From the NCBI GenBank assembly GCA_003153155.1, contig PLWV01000016.1, positions 1 to 57,123 on the forward strand: a stretch of 57,123 nucleotides of DNA, given 5' to 3'. The notes below the pieces were generated by a model. It saw only the letters and a program-made list of their open reading frames with translations. It was not told the origin of the DNA and searched no databases. The DNA is from Gallionella sp. (GTDB taxonomy: Bacteria > Pseudomonadota > Gammaproteobacteria > Burkholderiales > Gallionellaceae). Shown here one piece after another: positions 9,702 through 17,812 of the stretch. Position 1 is the first letter of the stretch; every line of letters starts with the position of its first letter. The position numbers and the translations under genes were made by a program.

Positions 9702-10381
9702 CTCCGCTTCCCGGTCGGATTGAATGTATACAGCACCAGCAACACGACAAAAGAGAACACCAGCATTCCCGCCGACAGCCAATGCGCTTGCGTGTATTCC
9801 ATCGCCTCGACGTGATCGTAGATTTGCACCGACGCCACGCGGGTCTGCTCCGGAATATTGCCGCCTATCATCAGCACCACGCCGAATTCGCCGACGGTAT
9901 GCGCAAAACCGAGCACCGAGGCGGTGAGAAAACCGGGCTTGGCCAGCGGCAGCACCACGCTGAAGAACGTGTCCGGCGCGGATGCGCGCAGGGTGGCCGC
10001 CGTTTCCAGTGCGCGTTCTGGAATGCCCTCGAAGACGTTTTGCAACGGCTGTACCACGAAGGGCAAGGAATACAACACCGAAGCGATCACCAGTCCGGCA
10101 AACGTAAAAGGCAACAGGCCTATACCCAATGTTTGAGTGAGTTGACCGAGCGGGCCATGCGGCCCCATCGCCACCAGCAGGTAGAAACCCAGCACCGTGG
10201 GCGGCAGCACGATGGGGATAGCCACTACCGCGCCCACTGGGCCTTTCCACCAGGAGCGAGTGCGCGCCAACCACCAGGCGATAGGAGTGCCGATCAGCAG
10301 CAGGATGATGGTCACCACCGTAGCCAGTTTGCAGGTGAGCCAGATGGCGGACAGGTCGGCGGCGGAAAAGGTGGAATCCAT
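9698..10381 (-). CDS. modB: Molybdate ABC transporter permease
   Basis: A 227-residue inner-membrane protein with about six hydrophobic segments and the permease EAA-type loop ([25 protein letters not shown]) that docks on Mod[13 protein letters not shown] is characteristic of ModB and the related sulfate permeases. It lies between modA (separated by a 222-base repeat-filled gap) and modC (4-base overlap). Confidence 0.94.
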   Translation of the reverse strand: MDSTFSAADLSAIWLTCKLATVVTIILLLIGTPIAWWLARTRSWWKGPVGAVVAIPIVLPPTVLGFYLLVAMGPHGPLGQLTQTLGIGLLPFTFAGLVIASVLYSLPFVVQPLQNVFEGIPERALETAATLRASAPDTFFSVVLPLAKPGFLTASVLGFAHTVGEFGVVLMIGGNIPEQTRVASVQIYDHVEAMEYTQAHWLSAGMLVFSFVVLLVLYTFNPTGKRR

Positions 10382-10404
10382 TGTATTATTTCAAATAATC
10401 CATA

Positions 10405-10575
10405 AAGCGCGTATCTCCTCCCCCTTGCAGGGGGAGGGCTATAACCAACGACTTGGCTGGCGTCTTTTGACAGCCTAGTCGAATGGCTAGTAGTTTTATC
10501 AGGGAGGGGGTAGAAACTTGGCATCCCCACCGCTCTACCCCCATCCTAACCTTCCCCCTGCAAGGGGGAAAGGGC
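10405..10575. repeat. Family E repeat with a family B hairpin nested in it (modA-modB gap)
   Basis: The gap between modA and modB is filled with repeats. Two GC-rich arms of the CCTCCCCCTTGCAGGGGGAGG type (family E) lie at 10410-10438 and 10500-10572, and between them, at 10439-10492, sits a complete family B hairpin (stems CGACT/AGTCG and GGCTGGC/GACAGCC). The layout is what insertion of B into E would leave. The hairpins lie inside the presumed modABC transcript and could lower modBC expression relative to modA, but this is inference. Confidence 0.8.
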
Positions 10576-10603
10576 TGTCCCGGTTCTACTGGGCAATCCA
10601 GCT

Positions 10604-11386
10604 TCATTTTACTGCGTCCGGCAACACAAAACCGTAACGGGTCATGATCGCGCGCGCCTCCTTCCCCGCAACAAAGCGCGCGAATGTTTGCGCCAGCGAA
10701 TTATCAGCCGCACGCTTGGTGATGATGTAGCCTTGCTCCAATGGCTGGTGCAGCTTGTCGGGGATCAGCGCATAGCTTCCTTGCTTGGCCAGTTCGGGGC
10801 CGAGTGCCAACGACAGCGCGATGATTCCTACTTGCGCATTGCCGCTCTGCACGTACTGTGCGGTCTGCGCAATGTTTTCGCCATAGACGAGTTTGGATTT
10901 GATTTTGCCCCACACTCCCGCCGCTTTGAGCGCCTCCTCCGCGCGCTTGCCATAGGGCGCATGTTTGGGATTGGCGATAGCGATCTTCCGAATGGCTGGA
11001 TCGGTAAGATCATTCAAAGTCATTTTGCCGGCATCGCGCACCGGACTCCACAGCACGATGCGCCCTACTCCATAGGCTTGCACTTCAGATGCCGCCAAGC
11101 CTTCTAAATAAAGAAGGCGCGGGTAAGAAATGTCGGCGGAAAAATAAATATCATAAGGCGCGCCCTGCTGGATTTGCGTGCTGAATTTACCGGACGAGCC
11201 ATAGATGGTTTCTATTTGTGCCGCAGGATGTGTGCTCTTGAACAACACGACGATTTCGTCCAGGGGAAATTTGAGATCTGCAGCGGCGGCAATGGTGATT
11301 TTTTCTTCTGCGTGCGCCGTGTGCCACACGACAAACAGGCAAGCAAAAATCAGCACTCTCACTGCAAACAGGCTAACTGCGCGCAT
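10604..11386 (-). CDS. modA: Periplasmic molybdate-binding protein
   Basis: A 260-residue exported binding protein. The N-terminus is a signal peptide (hydrophobic VLIFACLFVVWHTAHA, cleavage near AHA-EE), followed by ITIAAAADLKFPLDEIV, the opening of ModA/TungA-type binding proteins with the ligand-binding AAADL segment. Later motifs YGSSGKFSTQIQQGAPYDIYFSAD are also typical. It delivers molybdate (possibly tungstate) to ModBC. It is first in the modABC order, with an inverted repeat just upstream. Confidence 0.92.
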   Translation of the reverse strand: MRAVSLFAVRVLIFACLFVVWHTAHAEEKITIAAAADLKFPLDEIVVLFKSTHPAAQIETIYGSSGKFSTQIQQGAPYDIYFSADISYPRLLYLEGLAASEVQAYGVGRIVLWSPVRDAGKMTLNDLTDPAIRKIAIANPKHAPYGKRAEEALKAAGVWGKIKSKLVYGENIAQTAQYVQSGNAQVGIIALSLALGPELAKQGSYALIPDKLHQPLEQGYIITKRAADNSLAQTFARFVAGKEARAIMTRYGFVLPDAVK

Positions 11387-11413
11387 CTTGATTTGGATAT
11401 CCGTGAGGTAATC

Positions 11414-11433
11414 GATATTTTTTATTGAATATC
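11414..11433. promoter_or_regulatory. Inverted repeat upstream of modA, candidate operator
   Basis: GATATT and AATATC form a perfect 6-base inverted repeat separated by 8 bases, 28-47 bases upstream of the modA start. AT-rich inverted repeats of this type are used by ModE-like molybdate regulators, but the match to the ModE consensus is weak and no modE gene is in the window. Confidence 0.35.
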
Positions 11434-11452
11434 ATCTTCCGACCCAATTCAG

Positions 11453-12223
11453 TCACTTGCCCACAGATGTGATTTGCTCATCGAGCTTGTAAGCTTCCTG
11501 AAGGAATGCTTGTTCGAGTCTATCGATCTTTACATTCCATGCCGCAATATCCAATCCAACAGTAAGCTCACCAATAAACGCGCTGAAAACTTTTGTCATG
11601 TGCGTGTATGCCAGCAATGTTTCGACAAGATAGCGGCGTAACTCAATATCCGTATCGGGTATCTGAAACATCCCTAATTTGAATAGACCTTTGCCTGCTT
11701 CCTCTGTTGGCTCAACGAATACTCTGTGAATAAATGAACTGATGTCCGCATGAGAGCCAAATTCGCTGCATAGATCGTGAAGTTTAATTAGTTGCGTAGC
11801 ATGAACAAATTTTGTTGGATCATGATTTATTTGTTTTGCTACGTATGACTTTATATTTTGATAGCTCCACTCCCTTTGCTGGTAAAGCGGCAGCGTGTCT
11901 GGTTCTTCAATTAATCGGTACGCGGTTAGTGTTGCGTCAATTGCCTTTCTGGTAGAGCCAAAACTATCTGAGATATGGCATCGAAGAAGACAGACGGTTG
12001 AGAAATAAAGGTGGTAGTGGGTGAAGAGGTACAAGGAAAGAATGGTCTTCTTGTGCTCGTCTTTAATGTTAACGTCAATGAACCCAATAGGTGCTTGATA
12101 AGCGCCATCGAGATGAGGGAATATCTTGGCGATTTCGACGTGGCACTTTGTCATCATAACGAGCAGGTTAGTTTGCTCTGCGCCGATGAACTCTAGAAGA
12201 TTTGTTTGTGGCACATCCATCAC
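11453..12223 (-). CDS. Hypothetical protein, AT-richer orphan gene inside the Mo locus
   Basis: I do not recognise this 256-residue protein. It has no signal peptide or clear membrane segment and appears largely helical (many Leu, Ile, Glu, Lys); the start MMDVPQTNLLEFIGAEQTNLL lacks a strong ribosome site. Its base composition is visibly AT-richer than its neighbours and it uses codons such as TTA, AAT and ATA that are rare around it. It separates modA from mog, genes that would otherwise form one continuous molybdenum locus. This suggests a recently acquired gene. Its function remains unknown. Confidence 0.75.
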   Translation of the reverse strand: MMDVPQTNLLEFIGAEQTNLLVMMTKCHVEIAKIFPHLDGAYQAPIGFIDVNIKDEHKKTILSLYLFTHYHLYFSTVCLLRCHISDSFGSTRKAIDATLTAYRLIEEPDTLPLYQQREWSYQNIKSYVAKQINHDPTKFVHATQLIKLHDLCSEFGSHADISSFIHRVFVEPTEEAGKGLFKLGMFQIPDTDIELRRYLVETLLAYTHMTKVFSAFIGELTVGLDIAAWNVKIDRLEQAFLQEAYKLDEQITSVGK

Positions 12224-12337
12224 ATCCTCGTTGGCTGATTTAGCTTTTCCCGTTCAACGCATCGTTCTGCGTGTCTGGAGACAATAGCACAATCCAAGTG
12301 TGATTTTGGATGGCGGCTTTTGGCACTCAGCAGATAT

Positions 12338-12886
12338 TTACTTGGGTTTTGCGTGCGCCGGACGAAACGCCTTGCATTGTTCTGGATCGGATTCCAGATA
12401 TGCGCCCTCGATCAGGTCGATGCAATACGGGATGGCCGGAAATACGGCATTCAGGCAGTCTTCGATCGCCGAAGGCTTGCCGGGCAAATTGACGATCAGA
12501 CTTTTGCCGCGTATCCCGGCGGTCTGGCGCGATAGAATCGCGGTGGGCACGAATTTCAGCGAAGCGGTGCGCATCAATTCGCCGAAGCCCGGCATCATCT
12601 TGCCGCACACCGCCTCGGTGGCTTCCGGTGTGACATCGCGCAACGCGGGGCCGGTGCCGCCGGTGGTGACGATCAAGCAGCACCCTTCCGCATCGCACAA
12701 CTCACGCAGGGCCGCTTCGATTTGCGGCTGTTCATCGGGTATCACTCTGGCAACGGCCTGCCACGGGCTGGTCAACACGCGCGTGAACCAGGCATGTATC
12801 GCAGGGCCGCCTTTATCCTCATATTCGCCGCGGCTGGCGCGGTCGGAAATCGTCAAGATACCGATACGTGCAACGCTCATATTCAT
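12338..12886 (-). CDS. mog: Molybdopterin adenylyltransferase Mog
   Basis: A 182-residue cytosolic enzyme that adenylates molybdopterin before MoeA inserts molybdate. Motifs of the MoaB/Mog family are clear: GILTISDRASRGEYEDKGGP at the start, TTGGTGPALRDVTPEAT for substrate binding and IVNLPGKPSAIEDCL near the end. The length and the DVTPEAT form favour Mog over the inactive MoaB branch. The start codon overlaps the moeA stop by 4 bases (ATGA). Confidence 0.9.
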   Translation of the reverse strand: MNMSVARIGILTISDRASRGEYEDKGGPAIHAWFTRVLTSPWQAVARVIPDEQPQIEAALRELCDAEGCCLIVTTGGTGPALRDVTPEATEAVCGKMMPGFGELMRTASLKFVPTAILSRQTAGIRGKSLIVNLPGKPSAIEDCLNAVFPAIPYCIDLIEGAYLESDPEQCKAFRPAHAKPK

Positions 12887-14196
12887 TCCCTAAAACCAGC
12901 AACATCCTGAAACACCGTGCCGTCCAGCAACTGCACGGTCACCTGTTCGCCTGCTGCCAGTCCGTTGCTGTCGGCGGGCACCACCAGCAAGCCATCCGCC
13001 TTGGCCATGGACAGAGACACCCCGCTGCTCTGTGTGCCGGTGGAAGTCGCCACATAGCTGCCGTCATCATCGCGGCTCAATACCACCCGGATAAATTCCG
13101 TTCTGCCCGGGCGCATATTGACAGCATGCGCAAGCCGCGCCTGCACGGTACGACGATAAAGGCGCACATGCCCCATCATGCGGCGCAACGCCGGGATGAC
13201 GAACTGCTCGAAGCACACCATGCTGGAGACCGGATTACCGGGCAAACAAAATACAAAGACGTCTGCGGTGGCGTTTTCACCCGCAAGGGGTAGGCCGGGG
13301 GGTTCCCGGCTGCTACGCAGCCACCCTTCCGCTCGCTGCGTCGTGCCAAATGCGACCGGATGCCCCGGCTTCATCGCCACGCGCCAGAACTTCATTTGCA
13401 CACCCAAGGCTTCGATGGTCGGACGGACGTAATCATGCACGCCCACCGAACTGCCTCCGGAGGCCAGCAGCACGTCGAATTCCAGACCCTGCTGCAAATA
13501 CTCCGCCAACTCATCAGGGTCATCGCGCGCGATGCCGAGCAGCAGCGGTTCTATACCAAGCGCCTGTAGCTGCGCCATCAACGCGTAGCTGTTGGAGTTG
13601 GGGATTTTGTACGGGTCGAATATCTCATCCAGACCTTCCAACTCGTTGCCGGTGGACAGGATCGCCACGCGCGGACGGCGATACACTTGCAGTTGCGCGC
13701 GCTTGACCGTAGCCAGTATGCCGATCACGCCCGGAGTGATCTCCGTGCCTGCCACCAATACGACTTCACCTTTGCACATGTTTTCGCCCAAGCGCCGAAT
13801 GTCATTGCCGGGTTGCACCGCACGATTGATTTGCACGCTGTTATTCGATACTGCCAGGGTATCCTCGACCCGTATCACCGCATCCGCGCCTTGCGGCACC
13901 GGCGCGCCGGTCATGATGCGCGCGCACTGGCCAGCCTGCACAGTCTTGCGCGGCATATCGCCCGCCTTGATGTCCTCGATGATTGCTAGTGTCGCGGAAA
14001 CATTCGCCAAATCCGCACTGCGCACCGCGTAGCCATCCATCGCAGACACATCATAAGGTGGCTGATCGCGGTTGGCGCGCACCTCTTCAGCCAGCACTCG
14101 CCCTAATGAACGCTCCAATCTGACCGATTCGACATCAAGTTTTTTTACAGATTCCAGAATGCATTTTTGCGCATTCATAACAGATAAATATTCCAT
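12883..14196 (-). CDS. moeA: Molybdopterin molybdenumtransferase MoeA, with repeat-encoded insertion
   Basis: A 437-residue protein that inserts molybdate into adenylated molybdopterin. Family motifs: PPYDVSAMDGYAVR, GDMPRKTVQAGQCARIMTGAPVPQGADAVI, ILSTGNEL, ASGGSSVGVHDYV and MKPGHPVAFG...CLPGNPVSSMV. Between residues about 285 and 311, where other MoeA proteins go directly from VAFG to the FCLPGNP motif, there are about 27 extra residues (TQRAEGWLRSSREPPG...). The DNA for this segment is a copy of the family C repeat in frame. The segment would sit on a surface loop next to the active site; the protein is otherwise intact. Confidence 0.93.
   Translation of the reverse strand: MEYLSVMNAQKCILESVKKLDVESVRLERSLGRVLAEEVRANRDQPPYDVSAMDGYAVRSADLANVSATLAIIEDIKAGDMPRKTVQAGQCARIMTGAPVPQGADAVIRVEDTLAVSNNSVQINRAVQPGNDIRRLGENMCKGEVVLVAGTEITPGVIGILATVKRAQLQVYRRPRVAILSTGNELEGLDEIFDPYKIPNSNSYALMAQLQALGIEPLLLGIARDDPDELAEYLQQGLEFDVLLASGGSSVGVHDYVRPTIEALGVQMKFWRVAMKPGHPVAFGTTQRAEGWLRSSREPPGLPLAGENATADVFVFCLPGNPVSSMVCFEQFVIPALRRMMGHVRLYRRTVQARLAHAVNMRPGRTEFIRVVLSRDDDGSYVATSTGTQSSGVSLSMAKADGLLVVPADSNGLAAGEQVTVQLLDGTVFQDVAGFRE
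13271..13342 (-). repeat. Family C repeat inserted in frame in moeA
   Basis: On the minus strand this segment matches 35352-35416 at roughly 55 of 64 positions: a GCGAGCGGAAGGGTGGC block, a short hairpin, GCCGGGAACCC, then CCGGCCTACCCCTTGCGGGTG. At 35.4 kb the same sequence is intergenic; here it codes for the extra residues of MoeA without a stop or a frameshift. Confidence 0.88.
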
Positions 14197-14200
14197 TACA

Positions 14201-14830
14201 TCAACCTGTCTTCAAAGACCCTGTTTCCAAAGCATGGGCCACATCCTGCGGCGTATCCAGATCAAAAAAACTGCGTAGATGCGGATCTGCATCCAGCATC
14301 CCGGTTTGATCCACATAGCAGACATCCAGCTGTTTTAATACACCGCGCAGACTCTTATCCTGCGTCAACAAACTTTCACGCATCACAGCGAGACAACTGC
14401 TTGCATAAAATGCTGCCAACGGTTGCGGGTGGCCCTGCACAACAGGGACGACCCCCTGATATTGGCAACGGAATTTAGCTAGCAGCTCGACCACTGCCGG
14501 CTCGACGAAAGGCATATCACATGCCACCACAAAAGCCCACGGCGTAGTGATGCGACTCAGGCTGGCGACCAAGCCGGCCAGCGGCCCGCCACCCGCCGGC
14601 ATTCCTTCGCTGGCCGGTTCGTCACAAACTTGCGGCAAATTTATTTCGGGACGCGGCTGGCGGACGCTGACGATGACGCGGGGAAACACTTGCTGCATGG
14701 TCGCGGTCACACGCTGTAACAGCGTTTGCTCGCCCAGCAACAGGTTTGCCTTGTCGCGCCCCATGCGTTGCGAGTTGCCGCCCGCCAGAATAATCGCCGT
14801 GCAATCTTCGATCATTGATTCCAATCCCAT
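14201..14830 (-). CDS. mobA: Molybdenum cofactor guanylyltransferase MobA
   Basis: A 209-residue nucleotidyltransferase that converts Mo-molybdopterin to the GMP dinucleotide form used by DMSO-reductase-type enzymes. The GTP-binding signature AIILAGGNSQRMGRDKA is at the N-terminus, and PLAGLVASL and VVACDMPFVEP carry the metal-binding Asp. Start could be this ATG or Met6 (14815), where IEDCTAIILAGG follows. It ends 4 bases before moeA, so the genes are probably co-transcribed. Confidence 0.92.
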   Translation of the reverse strand: MGLESMIEDCTAIILAGGNSQRMGRDKANLLLGEQTLLQRVTATMQQVFPRVIVSVRQPRPEINLPQVCDEPASEGMPAGGGPLAGLVASLSRITTPWAFVVACDMPFVEPAVVELLAKFRCQYQGVVPVVQGHPQPLAAFYASSCLAVMRESLLTQDKSLRGVLKQLDVCYVDQTGMLDADPHLRSFFDLDTPQDVAHALETGSLKTG

Positions 14831-14868
14831 TTCATCGGTGAAACTGCGTTGGCTTTCTGATGTAACTA

Positions 14869-14919
14869 CTAGCCATTCGACTAGGCTGTCAAAAAACGAC
14901 TGCCAAGTCGCTGGTTATC
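14869..14919. repeat. Family B hairpin between mobB and mobA
   Basis: A complete copy: TAGCCATT cap, stem CGACT/AGTCG, inner stem GGCTGTC/GACTGCC, an A-rich loop and the CTGGTTAT cap. It is about 90% identical to the copy inside lysA (56495-56546) outside the stem positions that covary. It lies in the 127-base gap within the Mo-cofactor operon. Confidence 0.88.
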
Positions 14920-14957
14920 GTTCACTCCTAGCCATACCTGCGTACTGTCTGCGTCGT

Positions 14958-15497
14958 TCACTCGTCGCCGCCTTGTTTGACCTTCGAAATAGAATTGGAA
15001 TCAAGCGAATAATCCAGCATGAACCGAATGATTCCGCTTATATCGTCGAGTGCGAAATGCGGCAACTGTGGATAGACCTCTTCGACATCAGTGACCATCG
15101 CGACCAGTCCGTCCTCGACAGCGCAGCGCGGAGCCGCTGAGCACTTGCGGCGCAACATCTCAATCTTCACTCCGGAAGCATGAGAGAAGCCCTCCGCCAG
15201 CACCAGATCAGCCTCGCCCAAAAAACGCTGTGCCAATTGATCCGGTTCGCGCCTGTCGACCGCATCGGCAACCAGTTGCAACTCGTTGGACGTGACCAGC
15301 ATGCTCATCACCGCACCCGCCTGTTTGTAGCGCCAGCTGTCTTTGCCGGGCGTATCCAGCTCCACCTTGTGATGCGCATGCTTGATCGTAGCGGCACGCA
15401 GCCCCCTGACGCTCAGCTCGCGCAACAGTTTCTCGATCAGCGTGGTCTTGCCGGAGCCGGAATGCCCTACGAAAATAAATACGTTCGACATGATCAA
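14958..15497 (-). CDS. mobB: Molybdopterin-guanine dinucleotide biosynthesis adaptor MobB
   Basis: A 179-residue P-loop GTPase that assists MobA. Walker A is [15 protein letters not shown] near the start; TIKHAHHKVELDTPGKDSWRYKQAGA is diagnostic for MobB, and LVLAEGFSHA is the Walker B region. The C-terminal part from VEEVYPQLPHFALDDI onwards is typical, with a short non-conserved tail. It follows moaE with a 9-base gap. Confidence 0.92.
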   Translation of the reverse strand: MIMSNVFIFVGHSGSGKTTLIEKLLRELSVRGLRAATIKHAHHKVELDTPGKDSWRYKQAGAVMSMLVTSNELQLVADAVDRREPDQLAQRFLGEADLVLAEGFSHASGVKIEMLRRKCSAAPRCAVEDGLVAMVTDVEEVYPQLPHFALDDISGIIRFMLDYSLDSNSISKVKQGGDE

Positions 15498-15506
15498 AAG
15501 CCTTTT

Positions 15507-15932
15507 TTATGGGTGTGGTGTCACCCATGCATCGCCCTGAGGTGTGACCTCTTTTTTCCAGATCGGCACGCACTGTTTCAACTCATCTATCAGCCAATGA
15601 CAGGCTTGCAACGCAGGCGCGCGGTGTTCGGCACCGGCAGCGATGAACACGATCTGCTCGCCCGCGCCGATCACCCCGACGCGGTGCACGATGCGCGCAT
15701 CCAGCAAGCCGAATCTCGTCATAGCCTCGTCGCGCAACTTGTTCATCTCCGCCACCGCCATGCTGCCATACGCATCGAAACTGATTTCCGTCACCTCGCG
15801 GCCTTCCGAAAAATCGCGTGCGCAACCGATGAACGTGGCGATACCGCCCATACGCTTCGAACTGGCTTGCAGTGCCTTTATCTCCTCGTCCTGAGAAAAA
15901 TCTTCCTGCTGGATTCGAACCGCATCTTTCAT
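15507..15932 (-). CDS. moaE: Molybdopterin synthase catalytic subunit MoaE
   Basis: A 141-residue large subunit of MPT synthase, which adds the dithiolene sulfurs to precursor Z (cPMP). GGIATFIGCARD, LSFDAYGSMA-type (ISFDAYGSMAVAEM), HRVGVIGAGEQIV and the catalytic lysines in PIWKKEV are all present. The MoaD C-terminal glycines insert in its active site. The moaD gene lies 15 bases upstream. Confidence 0.94.
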   Translation of the reverse strand: MKDAVRIQQEDFSQDEEIKALQASSKRMGGIATFIGCARDFSEGREVTEISFDAYGSMAVAEMNKLRDEAMTRFGLLDARIVHRVGVIGAGEQIVFIAAGAEHRAPALQACHWLIDELKQCVPIWKKEVTPQGDAWVTPHP

Positions 15933-15947
15933 TTCATCCTCGGCATA

Positions 15948-16187
15948 TCATCCACCCGAAAACCTGGACATAAAGACCACCTCGCTATAGTCCGCCAGCG
16001 GCAGCGACATATCGTGGATGTGTGCACCATTCACCGCAGCGAAACATACGATCTCGAATGCCTCCGGATGCAATGCCTGCAAATGCGCACGCACATCCTG
16101 CAAAATCATCCCGGCATGAAATTTCACTTGCACCTCACTCGCGCCGACGCGTTCCGCAACAGGGCCAAAGAACAATACTTTAATCAT
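15948..16187 (-). CDS. moaD: Molybdopterin synthase sulfur carrier MoaD
   Basis: A 79-residue ubiquitin-fold protein ending in the required Gly-Gly (MSRFSGG), which is adenylated by MoeB and thiocarboxylated. The opening MIKVLFFGPVAERVGA is typical of MoaD. It sits between moaC and moaE with 24- and 15-base gaps, the common order in Moco operons. Confidence 0.93.
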   Translation of the reverse strand: MIKVLFFGPVAERVGASEVQVKFHAGMILQDVRAHLQALHPEAFEIVCFAAVNGAHIHDMSLPLADYSEVVFMSRFSGG

Positions 16188-16211
16188 GCGGGCTCTTTCA
16201 CAACCTATCCT

Positions 16212-16748
16212 TCACGTTTCCCCAATTCTTTTCGATGCCCCCGGTTCCTCCCGAAGCCAAACCCCGCTCTTGCCGCCGCGCTTCTCCTCCAACTGGATAT
16301 GTTCTATACGCATCCCTCTGTCGATCGCCTTGCACATGTCGTAAATGGTAAGCAGTGCCACGCTGGCGGCGCACAAAGCCTCCATCTCGACACCGGTCTG
16401 CCCGACGCAGCTTGCCGATGTGACAACCTTGATACCCACACAACCGCTTTCATCAGGCTCCTCGATTTCGCTGAACTTGACCTCCACGCCGGTGAGCGCC
16501 AAAAAATGGCACATCGGAATAAGATCGGCGGTGCGCTTCGCCGCCATGACTGCGCCAACATCCGCCACCGTCAATACGTCGCCCTTGGCGATGCTCCCGG
16601 TCCGGATCCGCGCCAATGTCGCGGGCTGCATGCGCAATATCCCGCTGGCGACCGCGACGCGCCGGGTGCTGGGCTTTTCCGCAACATCCACCATGCGTGC
16701 CCGCCCTGCATCAGAAAAATGAGTCAACTTGTCCATCTTAAAATTCAT
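16212..16748 (-). CDS. moaC: Cyclic pyranopterin monophosphate synthase MoaC
   Basis: A 178-residue enzyme that with MoaA turns GTP into c[36 protein letters not shown] and the C-terminal [22 protein letters not shown] with the catalytic Lys/Asp are all present. The usual start is close to MDKLTHF (residue 5). moeB lies upstream, separated by a family E repeat. Confidence 0.93.
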   Translation of the reverse strand: MNFKMDKLTHFSDAGRARMVDVAEKPSTRRVAVASGILRMQPATLARIRTGSIAKGDVLTVADVGAVMAAKRTADLIPMCHFLALTGVEVKFSEIEEPDESGCVGIKVVTSASCVGQTGVEMEALCAASVALLTIYDMCKAIDRGMRIEHIQLEEKRGGKSGVWLREEPGASKRIGET

Positions 16749-16779
16749 CCAAAGAAATGCAATTCACAACCACAGATCC

Positions 16780-16882
16780 TTCCCCCTGATAGGGGAAAGG
16801 TTGGGATGGGGGTAAAAACGCCAATTCGCACGGGGCTTTCCACCCCCACCCTAATCCTCCCCCTTCCAGGGAGAGGGAATAA
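16780..16882. repeat. Family E repeat at the moeB-moaC junction
   Basis: Two arms, CCTTCCCCCTGATAGGGG (from about 16780) and CCCCCTTCCAGGGAGAGG (to about 16880), flank TGGGATGGGGGT and CCACCCCCACCC. The right arm runs into the moeB frame and provides its last codons. It matches the arms at 10410-10572. Confidence 0.75.
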
Positions 16883-17627
16883 TACTGCCGCACACGAGGC
16901 AAGCGGGGTCTTTGCTCAGCGTGCTGCGCATGATATTCATGTCCAGCGCGTTGACCGTCAGCAGCTTGCCGCTCAAGCCGCGTTCTATCCCGATGAGCAA
17001 CTTGAGCGCTTCTGCGGCCTGTAGTGTACCGATGAAACCCACCAGCGGGGCGAATACGCCGGTGGTCGCGCAGCGCAACTCGGCAGCCTGGCTGTCTTCG
17101 GGGAACAGGCAGTTATAGCAAGGCACGTCGGCGCGACGAAAATCGAATACCGAAACCTGCCCGTCGAACTGGATCGCTGCACCCGAGACCAGCGGCTTGC
17201 GCTGGACCAGGCAAGCGTGATTGACCGCATAGCGCGTGGCGAAATTATCGCTGCAATCCAACACGACATCGGCTTTGCCGACCAGCTCAAGCAATTGCGC
17301 CGCATCGGCACGAACGGCCAGCGCGATGCACTCGACTTCGGGATTGACGTCATGCAACACGGCCTGCGCCGAAGTGACCTTGAGCTGATTCACCGCAGAG
17401 GTGCGGTGGATGATCTGCCGTTGCAGATTGCTGAAATCCACCGTGTCATGGTCGCACAAGGTCAATTGACCTACCCCGCTGGCGGCGAGATACAGCGCGA
17501 CGGGCGAGCCGAGCCCGCCCAGCCCGATGATGAGCACTTTGGCATCGAGCAAACGTTGTTGCCCCTCGATGCCGATCTCATTCAGCAGGATGTGGCGGCT
17601 GTAGCGCAGCAGTTGTTGGTCGTTCAT
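16851..17627 (-). CDS. moeB: MoaD adenylyltransferase MoeB (ThiF family)
   Basis: A 258-residue E1-like enzyme. The nucleotide-binding GLGGLGSPVALYLAASGVG, the catalytic Arg-finger region (FSNLQRQIIH), VLDCSDNFATRYAVN and two CxxC zinc pairs (CYNC and CLVC) are present. No rhodanese domain follows. The C-terminal residues GSIIPSPWKGED are encoded by the family E repeat, replacing the usual short tail after the second CxxC. It could also serve ThiS, as some homologues do. Confidence 0.9.
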   Translation of the reverse strand: MNDQQLLRYSRHILLNEIGIEGQQRLLDAKVLIIGLGGLGSPVALYLAASGVGQLTLCDHDTVDFSNLQRQIIHRTSAVNQLKVTSAQAVLHDVNPEVECIALAVRADAAQLLELVGKADVVLDCSDNFATRYAVNHACLVQRKPLVSGAAIQFDGQVSVFDFRRADVPCYNCLFPEDSQAAELRCATTGVFAPLVGFIGTLQAAEALKLLIGIERGLSGKLLTVNALDMNIMRSTLSKDPACLVCGSIIPSPWKGED

Positions 17628-17718
17628 GCAGGTGAACCACGGTTTGAAGAGACCGCTGATTATTGAGCATTACAAAATCGAAGACAACGCTTTTGTGTCG
17701 CGTATTAAAATTCGGGCA

Positions 17719-17749
17719 TAAAAAAACGGGCATCCGAAGATGCCCGTTT
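17719..17749 (-). terminator. Rho-independent terminator downstream of the porin
   Basis: On the minus strand AAACGGGCAT-CTTCGG-ATGCCCGTTT is a perfect 10-bp stem with a CTTCGG tetraloop-type turn, followed directly by a run of seven T. It ends the porin transcript and insulates it from moeB. Confidence 0.93.
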
Positions 17750-17763
17750 AGTTTTGCATTGCG

Positions 17764-17812
17764 TAGCCATTCCACTAGGTTGCCAAAAAACAGCAACCAA
17801 GTGGCTGGTTAT
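17764..17812. repeat. Family B hairpin at the porin stop codon
   Basis: A complete copy with stems CCACT/AGTGG and GGTTGC/GCAACC around an A-rich loop. Its last base pair overlaps the porin stop codon (17812-17814), so the element lies directly between the stop and the terminator. Confidence 0.88.

Noticed and set aside
9702..10274. A 549-codon frame seems to extend modC far upstream
   Set aside because: The first 191 codons overlap modB in another frame and encode Arg/Gly/Ala-rich nonsense; the ATG at 9701 gives a normal ModC.
15180..17024. A 614-codon plus-strand frame across moaC, moaD, moaE and moeB
   Set aside because: It is antisense to well-conserved genes, covers repeats and has no recognisable motif or ribosome site.
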